Below, in pieces: positions 32,748-45,657 of a stretch of 64,000 bases of DNA. This stretch comes from Lepidodermella squamata (taxonomy: Eukaryota; Gastrotricha), in the NCBI GenBank assembly GCA_047495785.1, contig JBLDXI010000032.1, positions 3,658,001-3,722,000 on the forward strand. Reading direction: 5' to 3'. The translations under genes and the position numbers were made by a program. Under the pieces are notes generated by a model, which had not been told where the DNA came from, ran no database searches, and saw only the letters and a program-made list of their open reading frames with translations. The first letter of the stretch is position 1, and every line of letters starts with the position of its first letter.

Positions 32748-34078
32748 TATTAAATTAAAATTAATGCCCGAAGCAGATGGCAGCTATGAATGAATAGTAA
32801 GACATCAATGTATCTCTCAGGACTCTCAGGTCAACGAAGCGGAGAGGTTATAAACATACCTGATACTAAACGAGTTTCATTATAACAGACACTAACTAGC
32901 TGAACCGTCAGGTTGTTTCCTGCCCCTTTGGGACTCGGATTTTTTAAGGTTGTACCACACCTAAGGGAGCGCACTGCAGCTGAGATAGAAGCAGAAACCT
33001 ACACGATGATGATTATGACAGGTTTGGAAGATCTGAGGGTGAGCTGGCTACCCACTCCAATGGAGATTTGACACCATTGCATGTGGTGCCAAACCTCGCC
33101 TTTTCGCCTTTTCGCAGAAGACCTGAGGGTTTCCCCACCTCTCGAGCGAGACACCCAATGAGACACGCAATGACGGTCCACGCATGCATCCGTAAGCGGC
33201 CTCTGCGGATACAACCGTGTCGTCTGCTCAGGTCCACGACGGCGTCACTACTTCAGCTTTTTGAGATATCCCACCAGAGCTTATCAGGTGACGAATTGGC
33301 CTTTAACATATAGTCAGAAACCTGCACACCTGCTGGAAACGAATCGACCGCCATATCGCTACGCGCCAATCCTTCAACTTTAGAAAATACATAATTTACA
33401 AAATGGTATAAATAATTTTAGTTAATAGCTTATCAATATTATTATTTTCAAGGTCATTCGAAAAGCGTGCTTGGAGACGTTTTTATTAGGAAGCAGCTTT
33501 CGCCGTTCGTGAAAAAAGGTTGAAAAGGGCTGAAAACACTGAGAACTAAAAGGCAAGGGCGAGAAACCTCATTTTTATCTAGACCGCATGAACCACTAAT
33601 GTTCTAGACGCCAGCTAGCAAAACACTCGCATCGATAGGCTCTACATTACGGCGACAGATTGGTTTTGCTTGGTGACGGTCAAGCTAAACCAGTTGTTGC
33701 TTTGTCAAAAAATGAAGGTATATCGGTGAAATATGGGAAACTTGCTGTCCTATCGATGATTCTTAAGGTATTCTAAATCATTTAGGGGCATGAGAGCCTG
33801 AGAGCATGATACTTTCTGGCGCCGATCCCCGTTTTTTTCTCTCTCCACATGGCGCCAACTGATACATATTATTAGCTGCTGCAGTGCTGAAGGTTCGAAA
33901 GAAGCCGCTACTGATTGCTTACACTGGAAAAAATGTTGCTCGCGGGAAATGTAGTGTACATGAATTCATCCGACCTTCCGACGTCTTCTATTCTCTGAAA
34001 TAAATTCTTCTATCGGACATTTTAAATTGTTCAGATTTCCTCATTTTATAGAAACATTTTATTCAGTCTTTGAGTTCA
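32748..34078. other. Divergent intergenic region (1.3 kb)
   Basis: Separates the minus-strand UPF1-like gene from plus-strand HEATR6, so it should hold both promoters. TCCTCATTTTATAG about 28 bases before the HEATR6 ATG is acceptor-like. Open frames around 33013-33313 on both strands overlap each other in a GC-richer patch and show no recognisable domain. Confidence 0.45.
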
Positions 34079-37000
34079 ATGGACGAAACTGATGAACTTC
34101 TAAAGCTATCGAAAGCTGTTGTGAGTGCCGATGAGAGTTCTCAAAAGGTTAGTTTTGACCGAAATCGCGTTTGCTTTCTTATTTTTTTTATTAATCTCTA
34201 GTCATTTATGTCGCTGTGTCAATTAACAAGTATCAAATTTGGTTTGATTTCTCGCGATTTAAGAATTCCAGTTCTCAGTGCGTTTGTAAATGCATTCTCT
34301 AAGTTTTCCTCAAAGTAAGAAAGTTTTATTTGTTTTCCCCGCGAAATTATCTCGGACAATTTTAAGGATGAGTCAATTCTCTGCAGTCGATGGATTGGCA
34401 ATAATTCAAGCGTCAACAGATATCTTACAAACATTTGCTTCATCTGCAACTCATCTCGACCCGTTGCATGAAGCTGCATTTCTTGACCTTGTTGGAAAAC
34501 TTTTTCTAATGCTGTGTAAACTTGTTGAAAGTACTCGGCAAGTACCAAAAAATGTCACGTCTTCTTTGTTGACATCGAAAGCCTATATTTTTCTGGGGCT
34601 ACCTGGCTACGCCCTGAGAATGCCTGAAGAGGTTGTTACTTTCCACGAAACTCTACCTCAACCCCCTGGTGCAAAGGAAAGCCGTACGTCATCAGCTCCT
34701 GGAAGCGCTAAAAAAGTTCGATCACTCTGCATCGATCCTCTGCTGCTCAATATGGAAACCCTTCGTCTAGGTTCTTCTTCTGCGAAAACCAATGAAACAA
34801 CGGTTAAAAAGTCAAACGATTCGGATATGCTCTCAGCGGCTGTTAGAAAAAATTCGCTTAATTTTCTTTGTCTTCTGCTCCAAGTAAGATCAGATACAAT
34901 TGATTGTTCTGTTAACCTCGCTCACTACACAGAATTCTGCTCCATCGACGGTTATGACGGCTTGGCCAGTATTTTTATCCACCACAAGCACAAGAACTTC
35001 CGGCCCACCTGCTGATAACTGGTTCATTCTGTCGATGATGCTGCACGATAGCTCACTTCTCGTGCGGTACATGGCTTGCAGCTTGGTTATAGAGCTCCTC
35101 GATGATAGTGTCAAAGCATTTTTGGCTGTTGCTCAAGACAAGTGAATATTTAATTTTAAAATTAATGAAATTAAATTTCGACTTTTTTAGCATGACCGGG
35201 TTGCCTACCACTGGTGCAGGGTCTTCATCTGCCTCATCGTTCACGCCTTACGCCGTGCAGCTCGCTGCTCATTTACGCGAGGTTCATCGCTGCTTGATAG
35301 CTGCAGCGCTTCATGCGAATAGTGGGCAAGAGAAATGCTCACAAATGGTCGTCCATGTGCTGAAAGCGGTACAATTTCTTGTGCGAATTACGCCGTATCA
35401 TCGGTTGCGACCGGGCTTGCTGAGCGAAGTCTTCAAGCTCAGTTCTTCGCTTCTCCGGTCAAAGGATGTCGACATTCGCGTTGCATGTTTAACGGTTTTT
35501 GGCGAAATTCTAGCCAATCCTCATGCCCATAGTCTTCTAGAAATGGAATGCTTAGTTCGAAGTTGCAAACCTCCAGTTTTCTCACGACCATTGTCTTTCT
35601 GCACTTCGCCAACTGGCTCGATTTCAGGTTCAGAAACGCCGTTGGTAATGGACGATCTCGACAAAACGGCCGGTTTCCAGCCTTGGCTGTTGAAAATAGC
35701 GATGGAATCAGCTGCGGCGAACTCGGTTTATTCCTATCCTGTGAAGATCGAATCCCTGCAACTCTTGAATGCTTTAATCAAGTTTTATTCCAGAACACTA
35801 TTTTTCGAAGCAAAACAATTACCTGAGTTGTTCAAGTTCATTTATACGGCTATGTATGCTGCTGATTCGGTCTACTTGGCGCACGTCAGTTTTGTTCTGG
35901 AGACTATAGGACAGCAGCTTAACGAGGAATCTGTAGTCGATCGACTTCCGCTGCCTGATATCGTGTCATTTTGGACGGATACCCTGTCAAATCACATTTT
36001 TCGGTTGCTTCAAGCGCAAGGATCACAATCTAGTCAAAGTTCGACGCTAAAAGCTGCTTTATTAGACGCTTTGTCATCGATAGGGCCTTTAGTTTTTGAC
36101 AGATTGCCGGCAAATCTGCGAATATTGTGCACAACGACTCCACTGGATATTTCAGAAAGTAGTGGCCTTGATAAATCGCTTCGAGCTGCTGCGATTCGAT
36201 CGCTTGGGCACTTGGTTTCCTTCAAATCGATGCAAAAAGACTTGGCCTTTTTGATCCAATGCATTGAAATTTCTCTGAAGCAAGCGAATGCAGAACCAGC
36301 TTGCCAATGCGCTGCAGCTTGGCTGCTTCGAAATGCGCTGGAGGCTGTAGCAACCAACGATAGTCGTATCAGTAATGAAATGCTGAAGGCGATTCTTAAT
36401 GTTTGCGTGAAATTGACGTTGAAAGGACCGGACAAAGCAAAACCGCACACTATTTCAGCCGTCTGGCGGCTTTTGAATGGAAATTTTGCGATCAGCCAAG
36501 AATTTGTCAAGGTGGCTGTGTGCGATGTGATTTGCCCGGTTCTAAGTGGCACAATTAAAGGTCCGGTTAAAATGCAATGGAACGCAGCTGACGGGCTGAT
36601 TGAAGCATTTGCCAGCTTGCAAACAATCGCCTTACTAGAACTTCACTTGAAACTTGTTGTCGATACGTGTTGCAAAGTTATGATTGAATCTTCGAATTTT
36701 CGAATGCGAACAACGTTGGCTGATGCTTTGAAAACTCTGGCGTTGCACAGGCCTGATGGATTTGGCGTTACGTGCCTTCAGGCTTACTTCGAAGCTTTAT
36801 CTTCCAGTCATCAGAACATCAAAAGCCCGACAGAGTTCAAGCATGTCGACGGATTTCTGGCTAGTTTATGGATGGGATTTTTGACGTGGCTCGTCAAGAT
36901 CGAGTCGGATCAAGAGCTGTCGAGCTGGCTGGGTCGAGTGTCAGCCGAAAAGATGGAAAATACGTTGCATGATATTAAGAGCTCTTTGCTCAACAACAGT

Positions 37001-37123
37001 AATCTCTCGGCAGAAAATCCAACATCTGTCTGTGCTGTACAACGGCTCAAAACGTTTGCTCCTGGTTGTGAACCTGCACGCATGGTAACTGATGTAATCA
37101 CAGAAATGAAGACACTTGAATGA
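34079..37123 (+). CDS. HEATR6: HEAT repeat-containing protein 6, 5 exons
   Basis: Exons in phase: 34079-34147, 34202-34314, 34367-34883, 34933-35141, 35191-37123; 946 aa (human HEATR6 about 1181). Several blocks match HEATR6: SFTPYAVQLAAHLREVHRCL, YHRLRPGLLSEV followed by KDVDIRVACLTVFGEI, ALLDALSSIGPLVFDRLPAN, and MQWNAADGLIEAFA. The protein is an all-alpha HEAT-type solenoid without catalytic motifs. The molecular role of the family is poorly known, and the vertebrate gene is noted for amplification in breast cancer. AATAAA at 37159-37164 lies 36 bases after the stop. The start in exon 1 is tentative because that exon contributes only 23 residues. Confidence 0.88.
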
Positions 37124-37321
37124 ACATTGTCTGTGATAACTGAAACGTATTTTTCATCAATAAAACGATCATTTCAAATTTATCGAGTTTGTTTTATTTC
37201 TTTCCGCGAGAATCGCTTTCTTTCGTTTTCCATTTGACAATAAAGAGTGAAACAATTTACGTTTTCTGAAAGAATAATTTTAGTAATAATAATTTTATAC
37301 AAAAAACAAAGTTACAACGAG

Positions 37322-37474
37322 ATGTTGTCAGTTGCGGCGCGAAGGAAGCAAAAAACAGCGCCTTCGCCTAGCAACAGTAGTAAAGATTCATTTGATGTTA
37401 ACGATTCAACGGTTAACACGCATGTTATTACGCATAGCAACGTGAAATTCCTCGAGAAGGACGACGGAAATTAA
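37322..37474 (+). CDS. Possible small protein, 50 aa
   Basis: An ATG-started 50-aa frame, basic at the N-terminus (AARRKQK) and Ser/Asn-rich in the middle, ending KFLEKDDGN. It lies about 160 bases after the HEATR6 poly(A) signal. Its composition is less AT-biased than surrounding DNA, which is weak support for coding. I do not recognise it; it could equally be chance. Confidence 0.3.
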   Translation: MLSVAARRKQKTAPSPSNSSKDSFDVNDSTVNTHVITHSNVKFLEKDDGN

Positions 37475-37845
37475 AACAATGAGAACTACTGTAATAAGAC
37501 GATCGCTAATTTCTAACAACAATCATTTTCGGAGATAAAAACCAGCTAAATCGATCCGCCTTTTCTCTAGTGCTCGTTTTTATTGCAACGGGCCGATGGG
37601 CGGGAGAATAAAAATATAGACCAACAATATTTAAACACAATAAATGCGTTTCAAATCTTCAAGTTTTCAACTTCAACGAGTGTTCACGGAGAAGCAGAGC
37701 CGAGCGAGAGGTAAAATCACTGATAAAACTAAGTTTTTCATCTCTAATAATATAATAACGATAAAACAATAATTAATTTCACTGTAAACAATAGTGTCAG
37801 TCATTTTTAGCACACGTAAGCTTGATTGTGTTTGAGGAGCGCTTC

Positions 37846-40800
37846 TCATCGCCCGGATCCGGTCACAGCGATCGGCGCTGGAATAGCCGAGTGGCCGGGC
37901 GAGAGGCGTGGTAGCCGAGATTGAGGGACAGGAATTGCCGGTGTCGATGTAGCCAGCGGCGAGCTAGGCGTGACGTTGCCACTGCTGTTGTTTGACCCTA
38001 GTGGTACGCTATTTTGACCACTTGCCGGCTGGTGCGAAGACGCAGATGACGTTGAAACAGTCGCCGTCCGCCTGATGATAGCACTTGGCTTCATGATGTT
38101 CGAAACCGAGGTTTGCGGTTTCAACAGACCGCTAGGTTTTGAGCTTGAAATCGGGGCTGGACTGGTCGAAGAATGGTGACTGCCGGAGTTGCTCGCCGGC
38201 CCGGGCGACGACGGCTCACTGACCTGGAGAGTCGCGATCGGGCTGTTACTCCTCGCCGTGTTAGCGGCACCAGACTTCGCAACAACGACATGGACTTTCG
38301 TGACGTGGTGCGGTAACGCTGACCCGGCCGAGCTTGGTTTCGTGTAAATCGGCGCTTTGCCCGTCGCTGGGGTGACCCGCGCCGTTTGAGGACTAGGAAC
38401 CGGCACGAAGCCGACATGGCCGTTCGATGTTGCGACCACCAGCTCGTTGCTATGGTCATTCTCCGTTTGCGTAGCCTCTGCCTTCACCGATTTGCTATCA
38501 GTGTTAGTAGAGGCCGTTGAGCAGGGAGTCGGCGGAGGTACTTCCTTCTGTTGTTCTAACAAGGCATTTTGCTGCGACAGTAGCTTTTGAAGGGTATCAA
38601 TGACTTGAGATCGGTTGGCAAGCTCCTTCTCGAGTTCGGCCACTCTCAGTTGTAACTCCGTTACAGCGCCCGCATTCTTGTCTTCGACTTCCTGAAAACA
38701 AATAGAATTTAAATAAATTGAAGTAATTTGAAACTCTAAATGAGCGTAAAAAAATTCCTCCTTAAAATTATTTATGATGCGACAAGTTGAATATTTTTCA
38801 AATTACTAACCTCGGTTTCAGTCATGGCGTCTGATTTCGGCACAGGCTCGTCATGCTCGGGCTGTTCGATGATGTGACCGCGTAGCTGCTCGACGAGGGT
38901 TCGAATGGACGCGACATTGAAGCTCAACTCTTCGATGCTGTGCGGGTCGATGTTGGCGTTCATGCTCATGCTCATCTGGTTGTGATGGCTATTCGATGGC
39001 CGATCTTTGCCGGGCGAGGGTCGTTTGGCGGCCGGCGCCGACGCTTTCCTAGGGCCGTCCGTTGCTCTGAGGGTAGTATTAACACAAGCTTTCATCATCT
39101 CGTACAAAAATAACCGATTGCTAAATAATGATAGTTTTGCAAACTGTTTGACATTTCGGACCTCGCGACTGCAATAAATAAAAATGCAGAGAGCTCAAAG
39201 AAAAGAAACTACCCCCTTTCAAATACAAATAGCACAGAGCAACTGGGAGAAATTGAATAATACGCACATATATTATGTGGCTTTAATAATATTGTAATAT
39301 TGAAGAAATGGGCTCGCGCTGTTATTCATTGAATAAAAGTCATCATAATAATAACGGGGCGCGATATTATATAGCAGGACGGGACGAGGGGACCGCAACT
39401 CCCAGTTGTCTCTCCAAGTCGTCATCTGCGCTTTGTCTCATTTCGCAAATGCGTGAGCGCCAGCTAGTGGTCTTTTCATGCGCGCAAGATTTGCCAGCAG
39501 CAGCAGTGAAAAATCGATATATCTCAGTGATTCGCGCGCGCGCATATGGACAAGTATTTTTAGGTATCTGGGCGCGGCGCCAGCGGCTAAACCAAACCTA
39601 AGCTCCAACCGGCCCCTTATATATTCGAGATATTTGAGTTATGTGTGCCCGTAATTCAACTATGCGCTCGTCCCTCGGCTCCGCGTCAAACAAGATAGTG
39701 GTCCCTAATTTGCATGTGTTGTCGTTCCATCGGACAACAAACGAGAAAAACATCAAGCGGAGACTCTGAATGCCGCCTCGTAGCAGCTAAAAACTACCTC
39801 GAAATCTGTGTGTGATTCGATGACGACACGCCTCATTTGCAATTGCGTGTGAAAGAAGACGCGCCAAGAATTAATAAATCGATAGCCGGCGAAATTGTAG
39901 CGGGTAAGCGGAAAATTATACCCGGTATAATGACCAGAACATTCTCTCAAGATGCGCACATTTATAATAGCGGTAAATAATACAAATTATGGATTAACGC
40001 AACGCTTCAGCCTACGCGCAGCGTCTCATAGATTGTTCTTAGCATTGCGAAAACCCTTCAAAATTGAATAAATCAGGGGAATCGTGCAATTTCTAGCGAA
40101 TTTGGCTTCTTGAAATTGCTCAGCAATTCTCAGCCTAAAAATGATTTTATTAAGCTGAAACTTGAACTTACTCATCGTCATCGCTTGTTTTCGTTGGATC
40201 TTCGACTGCCGATCCGAGGGTAGCTTCGCTATTTCCAAATGTCATATCGGTCATTGTTGATCCAAGCATAGCGCTTGGATCAGTTCCAGGCGTTTGCCCC
40301 TGGTCGACTTGATCGGTATTCGTGCTGCTATTGACAGCAGTCGATTCCTTATTCGCATGATTATGGCAATAGATACAAGAACCCGGCGTTTGGGTCTTCA
40401 AGGCCGGCGAGTAATTAGTCGAAGTTGCCGAGGCGTTCGCAGCCGAATCGGCGTGGACAGCCGTCCGAGGCGGCGCGTTCGATAGCAAACAGGTCGAAGT
40501 TGAAACCGGAATTTGGCGCAAATCCAGCGAGTACGATTGGCGCATGCACGTCGACGTGATGCACTGCTCGTCGGCCAGATTTTGTAGAAACCTCGCAAAA
40601 TCCATCATTTGCGCACCCTTTTCCACGGTTATCGACGACAAATCAACTTCATCGTCAACGTCATCATCGGCCGCTGAATTTTTGACATTGTGATTATTGC
40701 TGTTATTGTTGTTATTTCCAGGCAGCTGCTCCATCCCTGGTGTGTTGAAGCCGCTGATCGATAAATTAGTGTCCAGGGAGTCGACTTTCGCCAACGGAGC

Positions 40801-43800
40801 AACACGCGGCAATAGAGTCGCCATTTTATCAGGTGTACCGAGTTTATTGAAGTTATTATTGGCACCGACTGAAATTGTAATCGAGTTGTTTTTCGGAGTA
40901 GCAGCGCTCGCTTGGGTCGATTTTCGAGCAGCCGGGGGCGGGCTCGGTACGACCAGCGATTTGGCTAACAGGCGCGTTTCTAAACTTTCGACACTCGATG
41001 GCGTTAGGAGTTCGCCTGGACCTTGCTCAGCCTGTTGTTTCGCTACGTTCGCAGAATTGTTATTACTGTTAAGAGGCTGGCCAAAACTAGTCGGCGATCG
41101 TAATCGAGATCCAGCCAAGTTCCCGTTAATTACTGGACCAGCAGTTGGAGTCTGCTGCTGCTGCTGATTTTGTTGTTGAGAAAGCGGAGGCTTCGAAAAT
41201 CGAGGTCTAGAAAAAAACAAAATGAGACGGTTATTCAACGTTAAGTCGGATCAAACGCTTAGATAATTAAAAACTCAATTACGAGAGTTACATTTTAGAC
41301 ATGGTATTTAATGGATCCTTGCGCATTGACTCGGCAGATGCCAGAGAACCAGAGGAAGATATTACCGAAAGTAATTAACGCGAGAGATTCAGCTGGCAGA
41401 TAACGCCATCATAGACTTTGGAAAAACTGGCCACGGTCTGGCTTCATTATCATATAGAGCTACGTTTTTTCAGCATATCTCATTTCAGCTGTATACAAGT
41501 GTGAGTGAGTTCACTTTTTATACAATATTTGTAATATTATTAATATTATTATACTGGAATGAAATTATTTTTTCTACGCGCGTGTAATGTGTATATAGAT
41601 GGCACGAGTATATCACATTGCCAAAAAGCCTATACCGCTGGTCTTTGGCCTATTGGACTACTAAACAGAGTAACGCGGTGTGAAAAATGCTGCGAGAACG
41701 TTATAATGATGTAATAAAGGGATGAAAAAACGTCGATTCATTCGGGTGCATACCTAAAGTACCTATACCGGGCCTCGAGGGCTTTGCAGAGGGATCGCTC
41801 ACAATAGAAAGCAAGATAATTAATATTAAAATTAGCTCAGGCTTTTGTATCAAAAAGCCAAAGATGACCGCGTGTTATTTACAATAACGTCGAGGTGCGT
41901 ATAAATTAATCATTGCGATAAAATTGAAGATCGCGACCTTGGTTCAAAGGCGAGAAATAAATAATAAACAAAGTCACGGTTGTCAGGCGACTGGCTGGCC
42001 GTAATCTAGAAGGGAAGAACGCACGCACACCCAATTTTTCACCGAGCGGAAAAGGGTAAACAAAAGCCAAGTGTGATCATGATCCTGTGCGTATTATTAC
42101 AGCCCGGGCAGGTGTAATACGATCGGCCAGGTAAGTATATCGTGGGAGGCAAACACTTACGCGTAATTATTTATCGTGCTCGTAGAGCCCTGGTTGTGAC
42201 ACTGCACGGTTAGGCTTATACGAGTCGAACGGGCCGGATTTTTGGCGACACTGCTACGCAGATATTTGCGGTTGTTGTTGTTATTATGGCTGGAGAAACG
42301 ATGAACAGCAGCCGCGTTTCTACGCCGCGCAGTTATTATTTGCTCGTGATGATGACCACTACTATCATCGACGGCGGAATCTGCCTTAAAACGCCAGTTA
42401 GCCGCAGTATCCAGAGGCGCCGATGGTGGAAGTGGTGCTGGTGATGCCATATGAGGCAGACCACGGGCGGAAAACAACAAGAAACGTGAAGAAACGCGTT
42501 TACTCACGAATTATTTATAAGCGCATCAATATAAATATCGCATTAGATTTCAAGTAACTGGCGATGAGAGAAGCACTCCAGCGGAACTCTATGCACAATG
42601 TTTTCCTTAAGACCCGTTTTTCTCATGACGAGAGATGCGAAATGACACTGGAAAAAACCGCTAGTAGGCGAAAAACATTCAGTGCCCTTTGAACAAAAGA
42701 CGCACCCAAGAAGCAGCGATGTAATAATTAACATTATTTTTTTGAAGTAAAGCGAGATGTTGCCTTGAAATGTTTGCGCAAGCGGCTTCCGCGCTTGGTA
42801 AATATCTGGCTATATTAAGCCTATATTATATTATCATTATTTTGAGCGGCCAAGCTATATTAGGCGTGACATTTTTGGGTACTGCACCCAGGAGGAAATA
42901 GTATTACAGCCATGATTGATATTATCATTTGCTGGGACTAATAAATTACGCAAAATTTGCAAGTCTTTAAATTATGACGCGGCAAGTTTCATCCCAAAGA
43001 TTTATATTTAGCGATATGTTTATACATAAACAAAACGCCTTCTAAATAGCAAAATAGTAATGAATTGACCGTGTAATAGATTCATATTACAGCTCAAAAG
43101 GGACAGTTGGAAAAAACAAAATATGAGAATGTACAAAATGAAATATGTCGTTTTCAAGAAAATAGAAATTATGACGACGACACGCTGGTGTGGCAAAAAT
43201 TATAGGAATAAATCTCCGCACGAGAGCCGTCATCGGGAAAATAAAATTTGTTAAAGATAATGAGCTCGTGCGTAAACACTGCGACCGCTTTTCGACGTCG
43301 CGCGTAATCAAATGAAAATAAAAACAATAATTTTGGCAGGCTAATAGTAATAGCCGCTAAAACACGGGTGAAAAACCGAAAAAATACAGCTGTAGCTAAC
43401 ACCTCGAGTGAGATATTATATATCGCCGCAATATAATTTGAAGGTAGGCACTCGGAACATGCGTCAACAATGGTGGCGAAAAGCCAGGGAGTAGATAGAG
43501 GCAAATGTGCGAGCACGCGAATGCGAAACGGTCGAGAGCTTAAATAAATAGACACTGCGAGCAGCACCAAAGGTCCAGAAAACACTACCATTAGAACGAT
43601 GATGATATATATAGCGAAATCTCAGCCCGCATCTCTATTGCACATGTGCATGAAGGCCCGTGTATTGTTATAACACTTTCTTTCGCATTACACGGCTCTC
43701 TTGAACGCGGTCGAGCGGCTTCAAAGCAACGCTAAGAACAACGCACGCAGAGAACGGTTGTTAAGGAAACGAAAAGCTAGCTAGCTTAATAAACGCAGCA

Positions 43801-45657
43801 ACGAAATCCACCCATCCAACCGAAGCCGCTGCAAAGGGCGGTGAGCAGAGGTTTTAAGGTGGCTACACAATGTGTACGCAAATAATATCGGTGGGGCGAG
43901 AGCAATAATTATTAAAGCGGTTCTTGAGCGCAGCTTTATAGCACTCGAGATGTACTGTGATCTTGTAAGCTATTTAATTATGAGGATGAAGAAGGCGAGA
44001 CGCGTTTTATTCGCAGCACAAACAGCCCAGCGCGCAAAGGCACGCAAACCTGCTATACACAGCTTTCACCCTCACGCCCCACTAGTACTCCTGTGCGAAT
44101 TAGGCTGGTGTGATTAATTTAATTGTTAAATATTTTATTACTGAGCAGCAGCTCAAAGGTTTCGCCTAAATTATCATATCGCATGCCTACGATCACGTTC
44201 CATTACATCAAGGCAGAGGGCTCGGTAATAGGTGATCGAATCTAATCACCGACTACATAATATTAGTCTGAATCGTTCACTTCGATTCAATCGGCCCATT
44301 AAAAATGGTGATCAAAATTCATTTTAATGCCGTAAAAAAACGTGATAAATTTGCCTAATACTTATCTAATCGAAGAAAATTAGGGTATATAAGCAATATC
44401 CTTAATGAAGACTAAAATATTATTTAATGAGTTAAATCGCGACAAACTGGTATAACCGAAAATTTTTCTACTCCAGTTCGAAATTTAGAATTTCATAGAT
44501 TATTACATTAAAACGCTGCATTTATTAAGGTAACATCGGTATAAATAATTCAATCTTAATACTCACCTAAAAATGAAACCAGGCGCAGGGGAAGGCGTTT
44601 CATCTGGCTTAGACGCCGAATTCGGCACAGCAGCGGGTGGCTTGTCCGACGGGAAAGGGTTGACAGACGGGGAGGCAGTGGCAGGGGAAGCAGGCCGGCT
44701 GGACGTCGGCGCGCGCGGCTTCACGTACGGATTCGTCGCCGGCAAAGCTGAGGTTGACCGATGGTTGTAAGAAATCGAAGTCGAAGAGCTGGTTGTCATC
44801 AAGGCGTTTCCAGACTGTTGCATGATATTGTTATTCAGCGAATTGGAAGAGTCGGGAGGAGACAGCGGGGTTGGCACACTGATTCCGGACAGAACTCCCG
44901 GGCTCATGGTTGTACTGAAATCAGCCGAAACCATCGCAGGTAAATAAGTCGGGCGGTGAACAGTCGATGTTGACGAGGTAATGACTGTAGTTGTCGAAGT
45001 AGCAGCGACTAATAACGGAACATTGGAATTGGGACTGCTGTTAACCAGCGAAGAAGATGAGATCATATGATTAGGCGAGTGAGTTGCACTCGTCGCTATA
45101 GATACCGGCGCAGTTGAGTCGGCCGCCTTAACAGATGGCTGTTTCGACGAATTCGCATTCAGATTAGAAGTTGAGATTTGATTCGAGGGGTGATGTTGGA
45201 ATTTCGCGAGGAATTTTCCGAAACCAAATCGGCTGTGGCTACCAGTCGGTTCGACAACTGGTTTTGGAGGCTCAGGCTTCATCGGCTTCTCCTTTTCCTT
45301 CTTCTTGTCTTTTTTGGAGGTGAAAATGCTTTTCGAAGACTTTGCCGGTTGTTTCGAGTTTTCCTTCGGTGAAACGCTGCTGTTATTGCTAGTCACTGTA
45401 GTAGCAGGTGAATCACTGCGATCGCTGCTGCTAACGAGCTGGCTCGAGGAATGGCCGCTAGATGACATGACCATTTCGCTGGAATTATTATTAGCATTTC
45501 GGTTGATTTCGTGCAAAGCGCCATCAGCTGACGGCGGAGGCTGTTGCGTCGATGTGACGATTGTTTTAGGCGGTTTTATTTTCGACAGCCCGAACGAGAA
45601 GCGAAACGCTGACGACGACGGGTGGGGAATTTTCGATTCAGGCACCGACGCACTCAT
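37846..45657 (-). CDS. Large Ser-rich protein with C-terminal coiled coil and two alternative first exons
   Basis: Main form: exons 45657-44567, 41206-40172, 39066-38811, 38691-37846 join in phase; 1075 aa. The N-terminal exon has SKIP (residues 8-11), an SxIP-type motif of EB1-binding microtubule proteins, then Ser/Thr/Asn-rich sequence and a Lys/Glu stretch (KKDKKKEKEK). Exon 2 is Gln/Asn/Ser-rich with SVESLETRLLAK and a short conserved-looking helix near QMMDFARFLQNLADEQC. Exons 3-4 encode NVASIRTLVEQLRGHI and a coiled coil (ELQLRVAELEKELANRSQVI), then a Ser/Pro-rich basic tail with QSRLPRLSPG. I cannot name the family; a cytoskeletal or microtubule plus-end adaptor is an inference. A second first exon (42450-42161) joins exon 2 in the same phase. 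The introns are unusually long here (about 3.4 and 1.1 kb). Confidence 0.7.
42161..42450 (-). CDS. Alternative first coding exon of the Ser-rich coiled-coil gene
   Basis: Starts at an ATG (42450), encodes 96 residues plus two bases, rich in Pro, His and Asn (ASPAPLPPSAPLD ... RFSSHNNNNNRK), and ends exactly at a consensus donor GC|GTAAGTG. The leftover GC plus A from 41206 completes an Ala codon in the frame of exon 2, the same phase used by the 44567 donor. It lies inside the 3.4-kb intron, so it implies an internal promoter and an 808-aa isoform. No acceptor is visible upstream, supporting a first exon. Confidence 0.6.

Noticed and set aside
33013-33313. Opposing frames of 70-80 aa in the UPF1-HEATR6 intergenic region
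   Set aside because: No domain, mutually overlapping. A degraded transposon fragment is possible but I could not support it.
43169-43591. 140-aa hydrophobic minus-strand frame within the large intron
   Set aside because: Starts at ATG but shows AT-driven hydrophobic composition, no splice junctions and no motif; likely chance.
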